The notes under the pieces are model-generated. The model saw nothing but the letters and a program-made list of their open reading frames with translations, was not told the DNA's origin and ran no database searches. A DNA stretch of 64,000 bases, taken from contig NZ_MPKW01000024.1 of assembly GCF_009729415.1 (NCBI RefSeq), positions 124,001 through 188,000 on the forward strand, in the 5' to 3' direction. Position numbers and translations under genes: made by a program. Positions 50,834 to 59,559 of the stretch are shown here, piece after piece; within the stretch, counting starts at the first letter, position 1, and each line of letters starts with the position of its first letter. Source of the stretch: Mycolicibacterium sp. CBMA 234 (lineage in GTDB: Bacteria > Actinomycetota > Actinomycetes > Mycobacteriales > Mycobacteriaceae).

Positions 50834-51496
50834 GTGACGGGCAACCACGGGAGTGACGGGGAGGCCGCGCGGGCGCGTGGGGAGCGTCGGCGTATGCGTA
50901 CCCGTGCGGCGATCCTCGACGCGGCCGAGGTACTGCTGTCGCACCGGTCGGCCGATGCGATCAAGGTCGACGATGTGGCCGAAGTTTCCGGGATTTCGCC
51001 CGCATCGGTCTACGGCCATTTCGGCACCAAGGATGCGCTCGTCGACGCGGTGGTCGAGCGCCTGCTCGATACGTCGATGGCCACGCTGGCCGCAGCCTAC
51101 GCCCGGGACGGTTCGCCGTTCGAGCAGGTCCAGGAAGCCGGGCGGGCGTATATGCAACTGCTCGTCGAACATCCGGCGTTGACGCGCTACCTGTCGGTGA
51201 ACGCCCTCGCCGGGCCCGGCCTGCCGGCCGACGGCCTGGTGGCCGAGCGTATGCACCTACTGCGGTCGATGTTCGAAGAGCGCATTCAGGCCGCCATCGA
51301 CGCCGGTGAATTGCAGCCGATCGACAGCCGGCTGATGTCGTTCTTCCTGTTCGGTGCATGGAACGGGGTCGCCGCGCTCGCGCTGCGACAGGATCAGGCG
51401 CAGCTCACCCCGGCCGAGGTCGAGCAGTCGCTGCTGCAGGCACTGCAGGTTCTCCGCCAGGGAGTTGTGGTTCAAAAGGAGGGTTCCGGCGGGTAG
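50834..51496 (+). CDS. TetR-family regulator
   Basis: 220 residues. HTH AAILDAAEVLLSHRSADAIKVDDVAEVSGISPASVYGHFGTKDALVDAVVERLL (about residues 27-80). C-terminal domain like TetR_C_11/AcrR types (EQVQEAGRAYMQLLVEHPALTRYLSV). GTG 50834 is the in-frame start nearest the conserved region. It precedes an AACTCTAA-type operator that lies in front of the DUF2306 gene, its probable target. Confidence 0.86.
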   Translation: MTGNHGSDGEAARARGERRRMRTRAAILDAAEVLLSHRSADAIKVDDVAEVSGISPASVYGHFGTKDALVDAVVERLLDTSMATLAAAYARDGSPFEQVQEAGRAYMQLLVEHPALTRYLSVNALAGPGLPADGLVAERMHLLRSMFEERIQAAIDAGELQPIDSRLMSFFLFGAWNGVAALALRQDQAQLTPAEVEQSLLQALQVLRQGVVVQKEGSGG

Positions 51497-51536
51497 CCGG
51501 TGCCGTAGCGCACCCATCAGGGCCTCAGCCTCTTGC

Positions 51537-51578
51537 CTAATTTAGAGTCTAACTCTAAATTAGAGACCAACTCTAAAC
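51537..51578 (+). promoter_or_regulatory. Palindromic operator with extra half-site before the DUF2306 operon
   Basis: Arms CTAATTTAGAGT (51537-51548) and ACTCTAAATTAG (51552-51563), spacer CTA, are perfect. AACTCTAAA recurs at 51570-51578 in direct orientation to 51551-51559. AT-rich patch in a GC-rich genome, 40 bases before ATG 51618. Confidence 0.75.
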
Positions 51579-51617
51579 AACGTGCCCGTCTGGGCCGTTG
51601 AGAAATGGTGGTCGACG

Positions 51618-52772
51618 ATGTCCTCACGAACCGCTTCCCGGGCAAATATGCCGATGTCGCGGGTGTTGTTCTATGCGATCGCGGCGATGGCCTTCCTGTA
51701 TCTGCCGCTGGCGATCAACTACATGTGGCCGGTGTTCTCGCCTGGGGTCCCGCGACTGCAGGACGGCATCAACGGGCTCATCAACGGACGCTCCTACGCC
51801 GTCGGCCCGGACTCGGTCGAATCGGCACGCCACGCCGACTACGCCCGTCATCGGGTGGTGATGGGTATCCACACCACCCTGGCTGGGCTCGCGCTGGCTG
51901 CGGCGATGTTCCAGTTCTCCACGCGGCTGCGGACCCGGCGCCCGGCGATCCACCGATGGACCGGACGCGCCTATCTGGCGCTGATGACGGTCAGCATGCT
52001 GTGTGCGATCGCCTTCCTGGCCATGACCATGCCGGTCCATCACTTCATCGGTCGCGCTTTCGATCTGCAGTTGTGGGGGCTGGCGGTCGGTACCTTGGCG
52101 AGCGGTTGGATCGCGTTCGTGGCCATCCTCCGGCGGGACGTCGTCAGCCACCGGGCCTGGATGGGCTACAGCATTGCGTTGATGATGGCCGCCCCGCTGC
52201 AGCGGGTGCTGTGGATCGGCGTGCAGCCGTTCATCCCGCAGCATGACCTGCTCACCAATCTGGGTGTGTCCGCGATTCTGTTGGGCGTCGTCGCACCGTT
52301 CGGTGCTGCCGTCGCTTTCATGCTGACGAATCGTGGACGCGGGGGCGTCGCCGGCTCGTTGACCGGTTACCGAATGTGGTTGGCAGTGGCCGTCTTTGGA
52401 TCGGTGACCTATGCCGCGCTGTTCTCGCGGCTGCCCGATTCCGTGCCGAACTCGGTGTTGGGCTATCACCTGGTGCCGGTGTGGTTGGCCGCCGGAATCA
52501 CTGTCGTCGGGATTCGCAATGCTCGAGCCGAAGGCAACGCAGTTCGCGAACAGCGATGGTGCTGGCTGTTTGCCGGTGTGGCGCTCGCCCCGGTCGCCGC
52601 GAGCGTGACCGCATTGGTCGCGGCGCCCGTCTACACCGCCACCGACGCGGTGATCGCTGGCGGGATGGTCGGTGCGCCACTGCCGATCACCGCCGCGTTC
52701 GCGCTGGTGGTGTGGAAGGCACGAGTTCCCCGGCGGACCCCTGCCCCCGCAGCACAGCTGGCCCCGGCCTGA
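51618..52772 (+). CDS. DUF2306 membrane protein
   Basis: 384 residues with about nine TM segments. N-terminal MSRVLFYAIAAMAFLYLPLAI, then the DUF2306/YozB-like motif HRWTGRAYLALMTVSMLCAIAFLA and DVVSHRAWMGYSIALMMAAPLQRVLW, with H-x-A histidines that may bind heme or metal. A second half repeats the four-helix pattern. Function unknown. ATG 51618 is used. 51651 (MPMSRVLF-proximal methionines) is another candidate. The aldehyde dehydrogenase gene starts 27 bases downstream. Confidence 0.78.
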   Translation: MSSRTASRANMPMSRVLFYAIAAMAFLYLPLAINYMWPVFSPGVPRLQDGINGLINGRSYAVGPDSVESARHADYARHRVVMGIHTTLAGLALAAAMFQFSTRLRTRRPAIHRWTGRAYLALMTVSMLCAIAFLAMTMPVHHFIGRAFDLQLWGLAVGTLASGWIAFVAILRRDVVSHRAWMGYSIALMMAAPLQRVLWIGVQPFIPQHDLLTNLGVSAILLGVVAPFGAAVAFMLTNRGRGGVAGSLTGYRMWLAVAVFGSVTYAALFSRLPDSVPNSVLGYHLVPVWLAAGITVVGIRNARAEGNAVREQRWCWLFAGVALAPVAASVTALVAAPVYTATDAVIAGGMVGAPLPITAAFALVVWKARVPRRTPAPAAQLAPA

Positions 52773-52799
52773 CCCCCACATCCAAAGGAGAAGTGCCGC

Positions 52800-54500
52800 A
52801 TGGCATCTGACTACGCGACGCGCACCGCGTCCATCGATAAGGCCCAGATCGACCGCGACATCGCGGAACTGACGGCCGGCGCGGCCGACTGGGCGGCGCT
52901 CGATCTGCCAGGCCGGATCGCCGTGCTCACCCGGACACATGCAGCCATCGCCGATGCTGCCACCGCTTGGGCTCGGGCCGCGGTCGCCGCCAAAGGCACT
53001 CCCGCCGGACCGTGGGAGGGCGAGGAATGGATGTCCGGCCCCTACGCCGCGGTCTCGGGATTCGCTGCGGTGATCGACAGCCTGGAGAAACTCGGCCAGG
53101 GCCGGTCCCCGGCGCGGGGCCTCACGGCGGGCACCGCCGCGGGCGGACGGACCACGCTGAAGGTGCTGCCCGGCAACCTGTACGAATTCAACCTGTTCAA
53201 CGGATTTCGCGGCGAGTTGTGGCTGACACCGGGAGCCTCGGCGCACGAGGCCGTCGCCTCGGCGGGATTGGGGGCCCGCCGCCTCGGCGAAAACGGCGGT
53301 GTCGGACTGGTATTGGGCGCCGGCAACATCAGCGCGATCGGGCCGCTCGATGTGCTCTATGAATTGATCGCCTACAACCGCGTCAGTGTGCTGAAACTCA
53401 ACCCGACGTTCAGCACGCTGTACGACGTGTACACCGCTGCGTTCGGTCCGCTGATCGACGCCGGAATGCTGCGAATCATCAACGGGGGACCGGATATTGG
53501 CGCGTACCTGACGGAACATCCCGGCATCGGGCACGTGCACATCACCGGTGCTCAGCGCACTCATGACCTGATCGTGTGGGGGACCGAGACCGACAAGCCC
53601 GACACCCCGAAGCTCGACAAGCCGATCACGAGCGAGCTGGGCGGCGTTTCGCCGATCATCGTCATCCCGGGCCGCTGGAGCGAGGCCGACCTGAAGTTCC
53701 AGGCAGAGCATGTCGTCACCCAGAGGCTGCACAACGCCGGCCACAACTGCATCGGCGGCCAGGCGCTGATCCTCTCCGCCGACTGGGACCAGAAGGACGC
53801 ATTCCTCGCCGCGGTTCGCGATGTCCTCAAGTCCTTGCCGGCGCGCGCAGCCTGGTACCCCGGCTCGTCCGCCAAGGTCGCCGCCGCCACCGACAGCTAT
53901 CCGGCGGCCGAGAAGATCGGCGGCCGGGTCCTGATCGAGGTCACGCCGGAGACGTCGCAGGATCTCTTCAACACCGAATACTTCGCCCCCGTGCTGGGCT
54001 ACACCTACCTGCCCGGCGTCGGTGCCGAATTCATCGGTAATGCAGTGGAGTTCGCCAACACCGACCTCTATGGAACCCTCGGCGCCAGCATCATCGTCGC
54101 GCCCGGTGAGCGCCGGGCGATGGGCGCCGCGTTCGACGACATACTGGCGCAACTGCATTACGGCACTATCGGGGTCAATGTGTGGAGCGCTATCGGGTTC
54201 CTGGTTCCCGGCCTGAGTTGGGGCGCCTACCCGGGCAACACCCTCGACAAAGTCGGCTCCGGCATCGGCATCGTGCACAACGCCCACTTGGTGGACAGCG
54301 TCGAACGCAGTGTTATCTACGGTCCGTTCCGGCCGTTCCCGCGCTCGGTGCTGGGCGGGGAGCTGGCGCTGTCGCCCAAGCCCAGCTGGTTCGTCACCAA
54401 CAAGACTGCCGACCGGGTCTCCGAGCTGCTGACCATGTTCAGCGCGCAGCCCAGCTGGTTCAAGCTGCCGGCCATCTTCAATCAAGCCTTCCGCGGATAG
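52800..54500 (+). CDS. Divergent aldehyde dehydrogenase, copy 2
   Basis: 566 residues, paralogue of the gene at 49057. Catalytic glutamate TSELGGVSPIIVIPG and cysteine NAGHNCIGGQALILS. The EGEEWMSGPYAA motif near residue 80 and the GGELALSPKPSWFVTNKTA near residue 520 occur in both copies. Copy 2 is preceded by AAAGGAG 7 bases before ATG 52800. It sits between the DUF2306 gene and the CoA ligase gene (43-base gap), so its acid product could be activated at once. Confidence 0.88.
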   Translation: MASDYATRTASIDKAQIDRDIAELTAGAADWAALDLPGRIAVLTRTHAAIADAATAWARAAVAAKGTPAGPWEGEEWMSGPYAAVSGFAAVIDSLEKLGQGRSPARGLTAGTAAGGRTTLKVLPGNLYEFNLFNGFRGELWLTPGASAHEAVASAGLGARRLGENGGVGLVLGAGNISAIGPLDVLYELIAYNRVSVLKLNPTFSTLYDVYTAAFGPLIDAGMLRIINGGPDIGAYLTEHPGIGHVHITGAQRTHDLIVWGTETDKPDTPKLDKPITSELGGVSPIIVIPGRWSEADLKFQAEHVVTQRLHNAGHNCIGGQALILSADWDQKDAFLAAVRDVLKSLPARAAWYPGSSAKVAAATDSYPAAEKIGGRVLIEVTPETSQDLFNTEYFAPVLGYTYLPGVGAEFIGNAVEFANTDLYGTLGASIIVAPGERRAMGAAFDDILAQLHYGTIGVNVWSAIGFLVPGLSWGAYPGNTLDKVGSGIGIVHNAHLVDSVERSVIYGPFRPFPRSVLGGELALSPKPSWFVTNKTADRVSELLTMFSAQPSWFKLPAIFNQAFRG

Positions 54501-54543
54501 CCGTCTGCCGCAGCCGAATTCACGTACCAAAGCGAGCGAGCGC

Positions 54544-56130
54544 ATGAGCATCAGCAGCCCCTACCCGGCCGTCGACATCCCCACCGGCACTGTCTACGAC
54601 CACGTATTCGGTTCTCTCGACGACGCCGAGCTGTCGAAGATCGCGGTGATCGACGGAGACACCTCGATCAGCTATGGGCAACTGCGGGACGGCGTCGACC
54701 GGTTCGCCGGAGCGCTGGCCGCCCGCGGTGTAGGTGTCGGGGACGTCGTCGCCCTGCAGGCCCCCAACAGTCTCGGTTTCGTCATCGCGTTCCACGGCAT
54801 CCTCCGCGCCGGAGCGACGGCGACCACGGTCAACGCGTTGTACTCGCAGCGCGAAATCGCCACGCAACTGCGCGATTCCGGCGCCACCATGTACGTCACC
54901 GTGGCGGCGCTGCTGCCGCAGGCACTCGAAGCCTGCGCCCATGCCTGTGTCGGGTCCGATCGGATCATCGTGCTCGATGGAGCGCCCGGATTCCGGTCGC
55001 TGGCCGACCTGCTCGAGAGCGATCACCTACCACCGGCGATCAGCATCGATCCCGCACGAGCGCTGGCGGTGCTGCCGTACTCGTCGGGCACGACCGGAAA
55101 AGCCAAGGGCGTCATGCTCACCCACCGGAACCTGGTGGCGAACATCGCGCAGTGCACCCCGGCGCTACGGCTCGGAACCCACGACAACGTCCTTGCCGTA
55201 CTGCCGCTGTTCCACATCTACGGCATGAACGTGATCATGAACCTCACGCTGAGCCGGCGCGCGACTCTGGTCACCTTGCCGCGCTTCGACTTATCGGCGT
55301 TTCTCGCCGCGATCGAGGCGCGCGCCTGCTCTGTCATCTACATCGCGCCGCCGATCGCGGTCGCGCTCACCAAGTCTCCCGACCTCACAGACCGGAACCT
55401 GTCGTCGGTTCGGCTCATGGTGTGCGGCGCGGCGCCGATGGACGAAGCCCTCGGTCGCGCCCTGTTCAGCTGCGTGCCCGCGCGGCTGCTGCAGGGGTTC
55501 GGCATGACTGAGCTCAGTCCGGTATCGCATCTGACACCACTCGACGCCCCGGAACTGTCGGTTGGGTCGGTGGGCGTGGCTATCCCGAACATCGAGTTCA
55601 AGGTCGTCGATCCGGAAACGCAAGCCGAGGTCGAGTACACGCCGGGTGTACGCAGTGCGCCAGGCGAGATGCTGGTCCGGGGCCCCGGCGTGATGGTGGG
55701 CTATCTCGGCAACTCGCAGGCCACAGCCGAGACCATTACCGGCGACGGCTACCTGCGGACCGGCGATATTGTCGAAATCGGCCCTCGCGGTGAGGTTTAC
55801 GTGGTCGACCGACTCAAAGAACTGATCAAGTACAAGGGCTACCAAGTGCCGCCGGCCGAACTCGAAGCGCTGCTGTTGACCCATCCCGCGATCGCCGATG
55901 CCGCGGTGGTCGCTCACCCGCATGAGGAAGCCGGCGAAATCCCACGGGCGTTCGTGGTGCGAGACGGCGGTCAGTCGGCCATCACTGCCGCAGACGTGAT
56001 GGACTTCGTCGCGCAATCGGTTGCCCCGCATAAGCGGATTCGCATGGTCGATTTCATCGATGTCGTACCGAAAGCGCCGTCGGGCAAGATCTTGCGCAAA
56101 GACCTGAAAGGCTTGCCGCGCAACGCCTGA
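54544..56130 (+). CDS. 4-coumarate-CoA ligase-type acyl-CoA synthetase
   Basis: 528 residues. P-loop LPYSSGTTGKAKGVMLTHRNLVANI (about 177-201), GFGMTELSPVSHL, DGYLRTGDIVEIG, RLKELIKYKGYQVPPAELEALLL and the terminal SGKILRKDLKGLP lysine. Residues and architecture fit the 4CL/acyl-CoA synthetase clade that activates branched, aromatic or isoprenoid acids. It is the last gene of the run starting at 51618. Confidence 0.9.
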   Translation: MSISSPYPAVDIPTGTVYDHVFGSLDDAELSKIAVIDGDTSISYGQLRDGVDRFAGALAARGVGVGDVVALQAPNSLGFVIAFHGILRAGATATTVNALYSQREIATQLRDSGATMYVTVAALLPQALEACAHACVGSDRIIVLDGAPGFRSLADLLESDHLPPAISIDPARALAVLPYSSGTTGKAKGVMLTHRNLVANIAQCTPALRLGTHDNVLAVLPLFHIYGMNVIMNLTLSRRATLVTLPRFDLSAFLAAIEARACSVIYIAPPIAVALTKSPDLTDRNLSSVRLMVCGAAPMDEALGRALFSCVPARLLQGFGMTELSPVSHLTPLDAPELSVGSVGVAIPNIEFKVVDPETQAEVEYTPGVRSAPGEMLVRGPGVMVGYLGNSQATAETITGDGYLRTGDIVEIGPRGEVYVVDRLKELIKYKGYQVPPAELEALLLTHPAIADAAVVAHPHEEAGEIPRAFVVRDGGQSAITAADVMDFVAQSVAPHKRIRMVDFIDVVPKAPSGKILRKDLKGLPRNA

Positions 56131-56308
56131 TCGCGTCGTACGACCACCACAACGAGACGGCCAGTGCGGATGCGGGATGTCCGGTGCCGCACCGGGCCAT
56201 GAACCAATTCATGATGCTGTGCGTCTCCCGAGCGGTGGGCGGCGTCGACGTGGTGCTTGATCTCTGGCACTGGCGGCGAATGCCGTCACTATCTAGCCAT
56301 CCGCCGCT

Positions 56309-56343
56309 AACCTACGCTACCGTAGGTTACGGTAGCGTAGGTT
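56309..56343 (+). promoter_or_regulatory. 35-bp perfect inverted repeat upstream of the desaturase gene
   Basis: Arms AACCTACGCTACCGTA (56309-56324) and 56328-56343 are exact complements with spacer GGT. Inside, TACGNTACCGTA-like half-sites repeat. It is 49 bases before ATG 56392, in a 261-base gap that otherwise shows nothing. Likely a TetR-type operator. The matching regulator is not identified. Confidence 0.75.
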
Positions 56344-56391
56344 TCCGAAGGTGTGGACCTGACGCCGACCAACGCCAGAAGGGATTTACCC

Positions 56392-57315
56392 ATGGATACG
56401 CAGGCAGCCGTGCTGTACGAACTGGAACCCGTCGTCGCGCAGAACCTCGACCGCCACCTGAAGATGGCCCGGGAGTGGTTCCCGCATGACTATGTCCCGT
56501 GGAGTCGCGGACGCGATTTCGCGTTCCTCGGCGGAGAAGACTGGTGCCCCGAGGACTCGCCACTGGACCCGGTCGCCAAGACCGCGCTGACGGTCAACCT
56601 GCTGACCGAAGACAACCTGCCGTCATATCACCGCGAGATCGCCACCCGCTTCTCCCGTGACGGGGCCTGGGGTACCTGGATCGGGCAGTGGACCGCTGAG
56701 GAAGGCCGTCACAGCATTGCGCTGCGTGACTACCTGGTGGTCACTCGTGGTGTCGATCCCGTTGCGCTGGAACGCCTTCGGATGGAACACACCGTCGCCG
56801 GCTACGACGCCGGGGACCGCAGCGCGCTGTCGGTGCTGGCCTACGTGTCGTTCCAGGAACTGGCGACCCGGGTCTCGCACCGCAACACCGGCCGCGCGTC
56901 GGGTTGTCCGCTCGCCGACCAGCTCCTGGCCCGCATCGCGGCCGACGAAAACCTGCATATGGTCTTCTACCGCAACCTGATGGCCGCGGCGCTGGACATC
57001 GCCGCTGATGATGCGATGGTCGCCATTCGTGATGAAGTCATCAACTTCGCGATGCCCGGCATCGGCATGACTGGCTTCGCGCAGAACGCGCTCACTATCG
57101 CCAAGGCCGGCATCTACGACCTGCGCATCCACCACGACGACGTGCTGGTCCCGGTGCTGCGCTTCTGGAACATCTTCGACCGCAACGACTTTGGCCCGGT
57201 CGGCGAGCAGGCTCGCGAGGAGATGATCGGGTTCCTCGGCCTGCTCGACGAGCGGGCGCGGTTCTACGAGGAGAAGGCCAGCAAGCGCCGCGAAGCGGCT
57301 GCCGTCGCCGGGTAA
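56392..57315 (+). CDS. Acyl-[acyl-carrier-protein] desaturase, ferritin-like di-iron
   Basis: 307 residues. Helical bundle with di-iron ligands E/EExxH: WTAEEGRHSIALRDY (about residues 115-129) and AADENLHMVFYRN (about 201-213), plus E in EDNLPSYH. Soluble stearoyl-ACP desaturase type (DesA1/DesA2 family), inserting a double bond into an acyl chain on ACP. AAGGGA 7 bases before ATG 56392 fixes the start over GTG 56353. Converges with the KAS III gene. Confidence 0.88.
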   Translation: MDTQAAVLYELEPVVAQNLDRHLKMAREWFPHDYVPWSRGRDFAFLGGEDWCPEDSPLDPVAKTALTVNLLTEDNLPSYHREIATRFSRDGAWGTWIGQWTAEEGRHSIALRDYLVVTRGVDPVALERLRMEHTVAGYDAGDRSALSVLAYVSFQELATRVSHRNTGRASGCPLADQLLARIAADENLHMVFYRNLMAAALDIAADDAMVAIRDEVINFAMPGIGMTGFAQNALTIAKAGIYDLRIHHDDVLVPVLRFWNIFDRNDFGPVGEQAREEMIGFLGLLDERARFYEEKASKRREAAAVAG

Positions 57316-57354
57316 CTGTTAGCCGGGTAACGGTTAGCCGGGTAACGGTTAGCC
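57310..57354. repeat. Three tandem 15-bp repeats holding both stop codons
   Basis: GGGTAACTGTTAGCC, then two copies of GGGTAACGGTTAGCC, contiguous. The first TAA is the desaturase stop. The last copy's TTA is the complement of the convergent KAS III stop (TAA). The repeat fills the whole 33-base junction. Confidence 0.95.
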
Positions 57355-58353
57355 GGGCAGTCGGATGACCTGGGCGGCGTAAGCCAGGCCAGCGCCGTAG
57401 CCGATGAGCAACGCCAGCGCACCGGGTTTGGCTTCGCCATTGTTCAGCAGGGTGTACATCGCCAGCGGAATCGAGGCGGCCGAGGTGTTGCCGGCGTCCT
57501 GAATGTCCTGGGCGATGACGGTTTCCGGCTTGAGCTCCAGGCCCTTGGTGAGCAGCTCGTTGATCCGGCCGTTGGCCTGGTGGGGGATGAACACGTCGAT
57601 GTCGTCGACCGTCAGCCCGGCGGCCTCGACAGCACGGCGACCCACGTCGACCATCTGGAAGGCCGCCCAGCGGAACACGGTCTGCCCTTCCATGCGCAGG
57701 AAAGGCCGTGGGCCGGACGGGTTTTCGGCGTAGTCGATCCAGCTGAGGTCCTGCACGATGGCGCTGGACTGCTCGCCGTCGCTACCGGCAACGGTGGGCC
57801 CGATGCCCTGTTCCTCGGTCGGGGCCACCACGACCGCTGCGGCGCCGTCGGCGAAGATGAAGGCATTGCTGCGGTCGGTCATGTCGATGGCGTCGGACAG
57901 CTTCTCCGAGCCCACCACCAGGATGCGGCGCGCGCTCCCCGACCGGATCATGTCCGCGGCCACGCCCAGCGAGTAGCCGAATCCGGCGCAGCCTGCGGCG
58001 ATGTCGAAGGCTGGAATGCCTTGGGCGCCAATCGCGGTGGCGACCTGGGGCCCACACGGCGGGGTGTTGCGGAAGTTGGTGCTGGTGGCGACGATCACGG
58101 CGTCGATCTCGGAGCCCGGCAGATCGGCGGCGGCGCAGGCACGGCGGCCGGCTTCGCATGCCATCGTCACCGCGGATTCATCGGGACCGGCGAACCGTCG
58201 GTTCTTGATCCCGGTCCGGGAGTAGATCCATTCGTCCGACGAATCGATGGTCTGACAGATTTCGTCGTTGGTGACGACGCGACCGGGGCGGTACGCCGCC
58301 ACGCTCAGCAGGCCGACGTTCTGCGCACCGGTGCGCGTATGGATATGTGTCAC
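57349..58353 (-). CDS. Beta-ketoacyl-ACP synthase III-like enzyme
   Basis: 334 residues, KAS III fold. Catalytic triad: C in IAAGCAGFGYSLGVAA (about 118), H in IPHQANGRINELL (about 258) and N in DAGNTSAASIPLAM (about 288). Condenses an acyl-CoA with malonyl-ACP, or acts as a related thiolase-like enzyme. It is distinct from the mycobacterial FabH by position, so a paralogue. GTG 58353 has AGGAA 7 bases upstream. Downstream it meets the desaturase gene. Confidence 0.86.
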   Translation of the reverse strand: MTHIHTRTGAQNVGLLSVAAYRPGRVVTNDEICQTIDSSDEWIYSRTGIKNRRFAGPDESAVTMACEAGRRACAAADLPGSEIDAVIVATSTNFRNTPPCGPQVATAIGAQGIPAFDIAAGCAGFGYSLGVAADMIRSGSARRILVVGSEKLSDAIDMTDRSNAFIFADGAAAVVVAPTEEQGIGPTVAGSDGEQSSAIVQDLSWIDYAENPSGPRPFLRMEGQTVFRWAAFQMVDVGRRAVEAAGLTVDDIDVFIPHQANGRINELLTKGLELKPETVIAQDIQDAGNTSAASIPLAMYTLLNNGEAKPGALALLIGYGAGLAYAAQVIRLPG

Positions 58354-58382
58354 TTGATGATTCCTGTCGGACGGGGGAGAGG

Positions 58383-59516
58383 TCAGCGCCCAGCCGGGTC
58401 GAGCCCGAGCGACATGCCTGCCAGTCCGCGCTTGCGGCTGGACAACTTGTCGGCGATGCTGCGCAACGCCGTACCGGCCGCGGTATCCGGGGCCGAGAGC
58501 ACCAGTGGCACACCCGTGTCGCCGGCGTTCACGAGCTGCGGGTCCAGCGGTACCTGTCCCAGCAGCGGCACCTCGGCACCGACTGTGCGCGTGAGGCTTT
58601 CGGCGACCTGTGCGCCGCCGCCCTCACCGAACAGCTGCATCGTGGTGCCGTCGGGCAGGGTCAGGCCCGACATGTTCTCCACCACGCCGACGATGCGCTG
58701 ACGGGTCTGCACTGCGATGGCGCCGGCCCGCTCGGCGACCTCGGCGGCGGCCATCTGCGGCGTCGTCACCACCAGAATTTCGGCGCTGGGGATCAGCTGG
58801 GCCACCGAGATGGCGATATCGCCGGTACCGGGCGGCAGGTCGAGCAGCAGGACGTCGAGATCGCCCCAGTACACGTCGGCCAGGAACTGCTGCAGCGCGC
58901 GGTGCAGCATCGGCCCGCGCCACACCACCGGGGTGTTGCCCTGGGTGAACATCGCGATGGAGATGACCCGCACATCGTGCGAAACCGGCGGCAGGATCAT
59001 CGATTCCACCTGAGTGGGCCGGTCGTGCACGCCCATCATGCGGGGCACCGAGTGGCCGTAGATGTCGGCGTCCAGCAGGCCGACCGACAAGCCCTTGGCG
59101 GCCAGCGCTGCCGCCAGGTTGACCGTCACGCTGGACTTGCCGACACCGCCCTTGCCGGACGCGACTGCGTACACCCGGGTCAGCGAGCCAGGCTGGGCGA
59201 ACGGGATGACCGGTTCCTTGGCGTCGCCGCGCAGCAGCTTGCGCAGTTCGGTGCGCTGCTCGTCGTTCATCACGTCGAGCGTCACCTTGACCGCGCCAGT
59301 GCCCGGCACGTCGGTGACCGCGGCGGTGACCCGGTCGGTGATCTCGGTTTTCTTGGGACAGGCCGACGTGGTCAGGTAGATCTCCACGTGGACGCTGCCG
59401 TCGGACTCGACGGTGACGTCCTTGACCATGCCGACCTCGGTGATCGGGCGGCGCAGTTCAGGATCGACGACTTTGCCCAGTGCGGCACGCACGGCGGCAT
59501 TCAGCTCAGCAGACAT
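58383..59516 (-). CDS. mrp: Mrp/ApbC iron-sulfur cluster carrier ATPase
   Basis: 377 residues (Rv1229c, 390). N-terminal DUF59/FeS assembly domain (LGKVVDPELRRPITEVGMV), then the deviant Walker A SGKGGVGKSSVTVNLAAALA (about 120-139) and VLLLDLPPGTGD. The place where many Mrp proteins have a CPxC motif reads NMSGLTLPDGTTMQLFGEG, without cysteines, as in other actinobacteria. Transfers Fe-S clusters. TAAACT (59530-59525) is 8 bases before ATG 59516. Confidence 0.93.
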   Translation of the reverse strand: MSAELNAAVRAALGKVVDPELRRPITEVGMVKDVTVESDGSVHVEIYLTTSACPKKTEITDRVTAAVTDVPGTGAVKVTLDVMNDEQRTELRKLLRGDAKEPVIPFAQPGSLTRVYAVASGKGGVGKSSVTVNLAAALAAKGLSVGLLDADIYGHSVPRMMGVHDRPTQVESMILPPVSHDVRVISIAMFTQGNTPVVWRGPMLHRALQQFLADVYWGDLDVLLLDLPPGTGDIAISVAQLIPSAEILVVTTPQMAAAEVAERAGAIAVQTRQRIVGVVENMSGLTLPDGTTMQLFGEGGGAQVAESLTRTVGAEVPLLGQVPLDPQLVNAGDTGVPLVLSAPDTAAGTALRSIADKLSSRKRGLAGMSLGLDPAGR

Positions 59517-59559
59517 TACTTGCGAGTTTATAACTGCCGGTCAGCGTGCCGGCAGCTGG

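Noticed and set aside
51624..54551. 975-codon minus-strand frame across the DUF2306 and aldehyde dehydrogenase genes
   Set aside because: It is the antisense of two well-supported genes and contains no recognised domain. Long open antisense frames are normal at this GC content.
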